A stretch of DNA of 9,623 nucleotides from Oceanicaulis sp. (GTDB taxonomy: Bacteria > Pseudomonadota > Alphaproteobacteria > Caulobacterales > Maricaulaceae): assembly GCA_007571185.1 (NCBI GenBank), contig RKRX01000100.1, positions 1 to 9,623 on the forward strand, in the 5' to 3' direction. The position numbers were made by a program, and so were the translations under genes. Within the stretch, counting starts at the first letter, position 1. Each line of letters starts with the position of its first letter. Under the pieces are notes generated by a model, which saw nothing but the letters and a program-made list of their open reading frames with translations, was not told the DNA's origin and made no database searches. This document shows, piece by piece, positions 5,642-9,623 of this stretch.

Positions 5642-8212
5642 ATGAAACCTTATCATAACCGCTGGTTTGCGGTCGCTGTTGCTGTAATTGCAATCTCCAG
5701 CCCCGTCATCGCGCAAAGTGAAGAAGAGAAGGAGGAAGAGGAAAACAGCACAATTGAGTCGTTTACCGAGGAGTTTGAGGCATTCGAGGGTCTCTTTCCG
5801 CTGTACCGCGACCCTGAGAACGGGCATCTCTACATGGAGATCGCCGCTGACCAGCTTGATGACGAGTTCATATATTTCACTTATTCTGAGGACGGGGCCC
5901 CGCGCACCGGCCACTTTCGGGGTCAGTTCCGCGCCAACCGAGTGTTGAGCTTCGCCAGGCGCTATGGCGAGATCGAGATCTCTGCAGAAAATACCCGTTT
6001 CTCTTTCAATCCCGACAGCGCCCTGTCGCGCGCCGCGCATGCCAATATCACCCGGGCGCCGCTGGCCGTGCTGGAGATCAAGGCGGAAACCGAAGCCGAA
6101 AATGAAGAGGGCTCCGACCGCTATCTGGTTCAGATTGACGGTCTGCTGACAGGGGAGAAACTTCACCAGGTCAAACCCGCCGCCCCGCGCGGTCCCGGAT
6201 CGGAAAATGCGTTCAGCCTGGGCAATCTGAATCAGGATCTGACCCGCATACGGGATCTGCGTAACTATCCCGAGAACACCGATGTGCTGGTGGAGTATGT
6301 TTATGTCAACGATTCACCACGCAATGGAGGCGGAGCAGAGATCACCGATGCGCGTTCGGTAGCGGTATCGGTTCAGCACTCTTTTCTGGCCATGCCCGAT
6401 GACGCTTTTGAGTCGCGGGCGGATGATTTCCGAGTAGGTTATTTTGGCCAGCGTGTCACCAATCTGACCGATACCACCGTCACGCCCTATGACGACGTGA
6501 TCAACCGCTGGCGTCTGATCAAGCAAGAGCCTGACGCTGCGGTTTCAGATCCGGTCGAACCCATCGTCTGGTGGATCGAAAACACCACTCCGGTGGAACT
6601 GCGTGACACCATTCGCGATGCGGCTCCGACTTGGAATGTGGCGTTTGAAGCCGCTGGAATCTCCAACGCCATCGAGGTGCGGGTCCAGCCCGATGATGCA
6701 GACTGGGATGCTGGTGATGTGCGCTACAACGTGCTGCGCTGGACATCTTCGCCGACCCCGCCCTTCGGCGGCTACGGCCCCAGCTTCACCAACCCGCGCA
6801 CCGGAGAGATCATAGGCGCGGATATTATGCTGGAATTTGTGTTCATGACGAACCGCATCCGCTTCTCTGAGGTGTTTGATGTGGCGGGCGTGAGCCAGTG
6901 GATGCCGGCTGTTATGCTGGCCGATTTGACCGGCCAACATACCCATATGCACGCCGCTGGCGAGACGTGCACTTTTGCCGGACGCCTGCAAATGGAAACC
7001 CGGGGCGCTCTTGCCACGATGCAGAGCCAGGGAGCGTCCGAAGGGGAAATGAACGAGTTGATTCGTCAGGCGCTCCACTATCTGATTATCCACGAGATCG
7101 GTCATACGCTGGGCTTGAATCACAATATGGGCGCCAGTTCCACCGTGTCGCTTGAGGAGCTGGCCAGTGGTCAGCGCACTGTGGTGGGCTCGGTTATGGA
7201 CTATCCGGCGATCAACCTGCCGATGGAACCGGGCCGGACGGTCCAGTTTTCACAAGAAGAGCCTGGCCCGTATGACATCTGGGCTATCGAGTATGGTTAC
7301 ACCCCTGAAACGAACGCTCTGCCGGCCATTCTGGAACGCTCCACCGACCCGGCGTTGTTCTTTGGTAATGATGCCGATGACATGCGCGCTCCCGGTCGTC
7401 ACATTGATCCGCGCGTCATGATCAACGACCTCTCCAGCGACCCGGTCAGCTGGGCGGAGGGCCGGGTGGACCTGATGAACGAAACCCTGGCCACCTTGCC
7501 TGAGCGATTTCTCAAGGAAGGCGAAACCTATGAAGCCCTGCGCAACGCCTATCTGATCGTGAGCGGTCAGCGGTTTGGCGCCGCCAATGTGGCTAGTCGT
7601 CATGTGGGCGGTGTCTACAACAACCGCTCTACCTACGGTCAGGAGGGCGCTCTGACTCCGTTGATCCCGGTGCCTCGGGAAAAGCAGGAACAGGCGCTTG
7701 AGGTGATAGAGACCGCATTGTTCGGTGTGGATGCTTTCTCGGTGGAAGAGGCCTATGCCGATCTGCTGCAACGCCAGCGTCGCCTGTTTGACCATGGCGG
7801 CGCCGATGAAGATCCCGGCCTGCATGCGCGTGCACTTGCACAACAGCAAATCGTCCTGACCCACCTGCTGCATCCTAACGTTCTTGATCGGATGAGCGAT
7901 GTACGCCGGTATGGCGGTGACTATCCGGTGGCCGATTATCTTCAGGATCTAACCCGGATTGTGTTCGCTGACGATGTACGCGGCGAGCCGAACTCCTATC
8001 GCCAGAATCTTCAGGTGGCGTATTTGCAGCACCTGATCAACATCACGCGTGGTGCGGGGTTCTCTCCGGTTTCCCGCTCGGCTGCCCTGGCCTCAATCCA
8101 TGATGTGAAAGGCTGGGTTGGCTCTGGCTGGCTGCCGGACCTGACGGGTTCTCGCGAGGCGCGCGCCCACCGCGCGCACCTGCGTACTTTGATCAAAGCG
8201 CTCAAAGGCTAA
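5642..8212 (+). CDS. Secreted zinc-dependent metalloprotease (DUF5118/DUF5117/DUF4953 type)
   Basis: The 856-residue protein starts with a Sec signal peptide (RW then a hydrophobic run, SPVIA, likely cut after Ala24) and has no lipobox Cys, so it should be periplasmic or released. A very acidic run (residues 26-36) follows. Residues about 40-80 (FEGLFPLYRDPENGHLYMEI) fit DUF5118, about 90-270 DUF5117, and the middle part the metzincin-like DUF4953 peptidase. The zinc motif HEIGHTLGLNH is at 484-494: His484, His488 and His494 bind zinc and Glu485 is the catalytic base. The Met-turn SVMDYPA has Met519. The substrate of this family is not known. ATG 5642 is preceded by GAGGAGAGG (5626-5634), a strong site; upstream in-frame starts would spoil the signal peptide. 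It is 161 bp after the exporter and convergent with the minus-strand genes to its right. Confidence 0.93.
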   Translation: MKPYHNRWFAVAVAVIAISSPVIAQSEEEKEEEENSTIESFTEEFEAFEGLFPLYRDPENGHLYMEIAADQLDDEFIYFTYSEDGAPRTGHFRGQFRANRVLSFARRYGEIEISAENTRFSFNPDSALSRAAHANITRAPLAVLEIKAETEAENEEGSDRYLVQIDGLLTGEKLHQVKPAAPRGPGSENAFSLGNLNQDLTRIRDLRNYPENTDVLVEYVYVNDSPRNGGGAEITDARSVAVSVQHSFLAMPDDAFESRADDFRVGYFGQRVTNLTDTTVTPYDDVINRWRLIKQEPDAAVSDPVEPIVWWIENTTPVELRDTIRDAAPTWNVAFEAAGISNAIEVRVQPDDADWDAGDVRYNVLRWTSSPTPPFGGYGPSFTNPRTGEIIGADIMLEFVFMTNRIRFSEVFDVAGVSQWMPAVMLADLTGQHTHMHAAGETCTFAGRLQMETRGALATMQSQGASEGEMNELIRQALHYLIIHEIGHTLGLNHNMGASSTVSLEELASGQRTVVGSVMDYPAINLPMEPGRTVQFSQEEPGPYDIWAIEYGYTPETNALPAILERSTDPALFFGNDADDMRAPGRHIDPRVMINDLSSDPVSWAEGRVDLMNETLATLPERFLKEGETYEALRNAYLIVSGQRFGAANVASRHVGGVYNNRSTYGQEGALTPLIPVPREKQEQALEVIETALFGVDAFSVEEAYADLLQRQRRLFDHGGADEDPGLHARALAQQQIVLTHLLHPNVLDRMSDVRRYGGDYPVADYLQDLTRIVFADDVRGEPNSYRQNLQVAYLQHLINITRGAGFSPVSRSAALASIHDVKGWVGSGWLPDLTGSREARAHRAHLRTLIKALKG

Positions 8213-8232
8213 GCCGTCCCGGCCGGCCCACG

Positions 8233-8445
8233 CTAAGTAGTGTAAACCGCCACGGTACACGTCTCTTTTGCCACGAGAGGCGAAAACCTCCCTTCATACC
8301 CGGCGATGGAAATACCCAGAACGATCGCTTTCGGGCCCAAATACGGGGAAGATTTGGCCATGAGTCGTGTACCGAGGTAAACCGTAACAAAAACTCCATC
8401 GCTCAGACGTCGGGGCTCCTTCCATGGTCGGGAAACAAGGCTCAT
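8233..8445 (-). CDS. Doubtful 70-residue ORF overlapping the apt stop
   Basis: From ATG 8445 a frame of 70 codons runs to TAG at 8235-8233. Its ATG overlaps the apt stop codon as ATGA, the arrangement seen in translationally coupled genes, which is the only argument for it. I do not recognise the sequence, codon third positions show no strong GC bias, and most of the frame lies on the repeat-bounded element at 8242-8384. It ends 20 bp from the stop of the convergent protease gene. It may be chance reading through a non-coding element. Confidence 0.25.
   Translation of the reverse strand: MSLVSRPWKEPRRLSDGVFVTVYLGTRLMAKSSPYLGPKAIVLGISIAGYEGRFSPLVAKETCTVAVYTT
8242..8384. repeat. Inverted repeat flanked by 8-bp direct repeats (MITE-like element or structured RNA)
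   Basis: CGGTACACG (8253-8261) and CGTGTACCG (8366-8374) are perfect inverted repeats; after one mismatch three more pairs follow (CTC 8263-8265 with GAG 8362-8364). Just outside them GTAAACCG occurs in direct orientation at 8242-8249 and 8377-8384, 3 and 2 bp from the arms. The layout direct repeat, inverted repeat, about 104 bp, inverted repeat, direct repeat is that of a small non-autonomous element with an 8-bp target duplication. Inside are GAGG-CGAAAA-CCTC (8277-8290) and a stem GGCC(C)AAAT (8334-8342) with ATTTGGCC (8352-8359), so it could also be a folded RNA. No transposase is nearby. Confidence 0.4.
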
Positions 8446-8972
8446 TCGCCTTCAAACTCCACTAGGTGAGTAACATTCACACCCATGGCCGCTATCTTTT
8501 TGGCTCCACCGAGATCAGGCAGGTCAATCACGAAGGAACAGCCCGCCACTTCACCACCCGCCATACGGATCAATCTGATCGCGGCTTTGGCGGTTCCACC
8601 AGTGGCGATCAGATCATCTACGATCAGCACTCGCTCACCGGGCTGGATGGCATCGGTGTGAATCTCCACCTCGTCGGTACCGTACTCCAGCTCATAGGCT
8701 TGGCTGAGCGTGGCGTGCGGTAGTTTACCTCTCTTCCGGATTGGCGTGAAACCAACACTGAGCTGGTGCGCCACCGCGCCGCCCAAAATAAAACCCCGCG
8801 CTTCGATACCGGCGACCTTGTCGATCTTCCTGCCTGCACAAGGAAACACCATTAAGTCCACTGCTGCGCGAAACGCGCCCGGATCCGCCAGCAAAGTGGT
8901 CACATCACGGAACATAACGCCCGGCCTGGGATAGTCGGGAATGGTGCGGATGGCGGACTTGATGTGGTCCAT
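8442..8972 (-). CDS. apt: Adenine phosphoribosyltransferase
   Basis: Apt converts adenine and PRPP to AMP and pyrophosphate, the cytoplasmic purine salvage step. From ATG 8972 the product has 176 residues, the normal family length. Motifs in order: [21 protein letters not shown] (split: IRTIPDYP at 8-15, then PGVMFRD), [14 protein letters not shown] (55-67), the flexible-loop region [18 protein letters not shown] (83-100), and the PRPP-binding [14 protein letters not shown] (115-128). The usual Pro in PIRKPGKLP is Arg81 here. A TTG 20 codons upstream (9032) would extend the frame, but it overlaps the -10 box of the promoter at 9032-9060, so it cannot be on that transcript. The chosen ATG has no clear Shine-Dalgarno. 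It lies 139 bp downstream of the urcA-family gene with its own promoter. Confidence 0.95.
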   Translation of the reverse strand: MDHIKSAIRTIPDYPRPGVMFRDVTTLLADPGAFRAAVDLMVFPCAGRKIDKVAGIEARGFILGGAVAHQLSVGFTPIRKRGKLPHATLSQAYELEYGTDEVEIHTDAIQPGERVLIVDDLIATGGTAKAAIRLIRMAGGEVAGCSFVIDLPDLGGAKKIAAMGVNVTHLVEFEGE

Positions 8973-9031
8973 GGCGGAGGCTCTGGCTGGCGCACTAGAA
9001 CGGGCAGGCGTCTCCCGTTCTTGTCCGCGCA

Positions 9032-9060
9032 ATTATCAACAATGCCGCCCGCAACGTCAA
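9032..9060 (-). promoter_or_regulatory. Sigma70-type promoter of apt
   Basis: On the minus strand TTGACG (9060-9055) and GATAAT (9037-9032) are separated by exactly 17 bp; each hexamer matches the consensus at 5 of 6 positions. Transcription would start near 9025, giving a leader of about 50 nt before the apt ATG at 8972. This is the best promoter visible in the window. Confidence 0.65.
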
Positions 9061-9111
9061 ACAATCATCCGCTTCCGAAATGAAACCATACGCCGGAGAT
9101 CTAACAGAACC

Positions 9112-9453
9112 TCAGTTTCGGTCCCGATCAGCCAGGGTGCGTATGTCCTGCGTACGCTGGATGTGCAGCGCCCTGAGACTGTCGTGACCAATGCTGTCAA
9201 CCACGTATTCCACCACATCCGCACGGCAAGCAGTGCGGGTATGGATAACATTCAGAGACAAAGCGGCGCAGTAACGTTGCGCTTCTGCATTCAGACGCTG
9301 ATAGGCCACGCGCAGACCGGTTTCAGTGTTCAGCGCAGCGCGCTCCACACGAAACTCAAAGAACTGAATGTCCTCCTCGGCGACAGCGCCGGATATGGCG
9401 GCGCTGGAAATCAAGAAAGCAGCGGTCATCACGGTTTTGAAAATAGCGTTCAT
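9112..9453 (-). CDS. UrcA family protein, secreted
   Basis: The 113-residue product has a signal peptide (Lys6, hydrophobic core to about residue 20, then SGAVA, likely cut after Ala25), so it is exported to the periplasm or beyond. The mature part fits the UrcA family, small proteins of unknown function frequent in Caulobacterales and Sphingomonadales: an aromatic/beta stretch FFEFRVERAALNTETG, then a helix AYQRLNAEAQRYC ending in Cys62, a second Cys76 in RTACRADVVEYVV, and SLRALH near the end. The two cysteines are at the family positions and could form a disulfide. ATG 9453 is preceded by AGGAG (9466-9462) 8 nt away. An in-frame start farther upstream (9579) would bury the signal peptide. 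The mature sequence is more divergent than usual at the first beta strand. Confidence 0.8.
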   Translation of the reverse strand: MNAIFKTVMTAAFLISSAAISGAVAEEDIQFFEFRVERAALNTETGLRVAYQRLNAEAQRYCAALSLNVIHTRTACRADVVEYVVDSIGHDSLRALHIQRTQDIRTLADRDRN

Positions 9454-9623
9454 TGGATTGTCTCCTGTTATCCCGGGACGCACCTCCCTTTGGAGATACA
9501 GTTCGGTTTGTTTTCCGCTGACGCCGGAACCGGACGATATACAGGTGGGTGAAACCCGTGACCGCTTCCGGCACGACAAGCGCTGTTATCATTTTGTCAC
9601 CCAACAGTCATGGAACTGTAATA

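Noticed and set aside
6545..7873. Minus-strand open frames of 192 and 207 codons opposite the metalloprotease gene
   Set aside because: They lie inside a gene with a clear zinc motif and family domains. Long antisense frames are expected in GC-rich coding DNA, and their translations look random in composition.
8219..8226. CCGGCCGG palindrome between the protease stop and the convergent minus-strand frame
   Set aside because: Too short, with no T tract on either side, to be called a bidirectional terminator.
8941..9552. Plus-strand open frame of 203 codons opposite the urcA-family gene and the apt leader
   Set aside because: It is the shadow of a gene with a signal peptide, family cysteines and a good Shine-Dalgarno on the minus strand; it also runs across the apt promoter and resembles no protein I know.
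9604..9619. ACAGT-CATGGA-ACTGT inverted repeat at the right edge
   Set aside because: A 5-bp stem is common by chance, and the window ends before its context can be judged.

Overview
The window looks like chromosomal DNA from an alphaproteobacterium, most likely the Maricaulales/Caulobacterales (Hyphomonadaceae-like) neighbourhood. This rests on the moderately high GC content, the style of the YchF, Apt and Bcr/CflA proteins, a secreted UrcA-family protein and a large periplasmic DUF5117-type zinc metalloprotease. The taxonomic call is an inference from gene content; no rRNA or other marker is present.

Layout, left to right. Positions 1-235 (minus) hold the 5' end of mnmA (tRNA 2-thiouridylase), cut by the window edge. 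Positions 236-787 carry no confident gene but have the densest non-coding structure in the window: an extended -10 for mnmA, a GC hairpin followed by TATTATT, a folded minus-strand segment overlapping a possible 57-codon ORF, and a near-perfect dyad upstream of a TATATA box. Positions 788-2428 (plus) encode an unidentified polytopic membrane protein with a GT-C glycosyltransferase-like look and a different codon style. Positions 2429-2910 are non-coding and contain a 14-nt inverted repeat flanked by short direct repeats, just upstream of ychF (2911-4011, plus). Then follow a Bcr/CflA-type MFS exporter (4239-5480, plus, TTG start) and a secreted metzincin protease of 856 residues (5642-8212, plus).

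The right end runs on the minus strand, converging on the protease gene: urcA-family gene (9453-9112), apt (8972-8442) with a clear sigma70-type promoter at 9060-9032, and a doubtful 70-codon ORF that overlaps the apt stop by ATGA (8445-8233). That doubtful ORF coincides with an inverted repeat flanked by 8-bp direct repeats, which looks like a small mobile element or a structured RNA.

The genes do not form one pathway. mnmA, ychF and apt are housekeeping (tRNA thiolation, translation-associated ATPase, adenine salvage). The exporter, protease and UrcA protein belong to the envelope. I did not find a defence system, CRISPR array, tRNA or complete insertion sequence. The best candidates for something undescribed are the structured minus-strand unit upstream of mnmA (about 255-475), the two small repeat-bounded elements (2755-2895 and 8242-8384), and the orphan membrane protein between long non-coding flanks.
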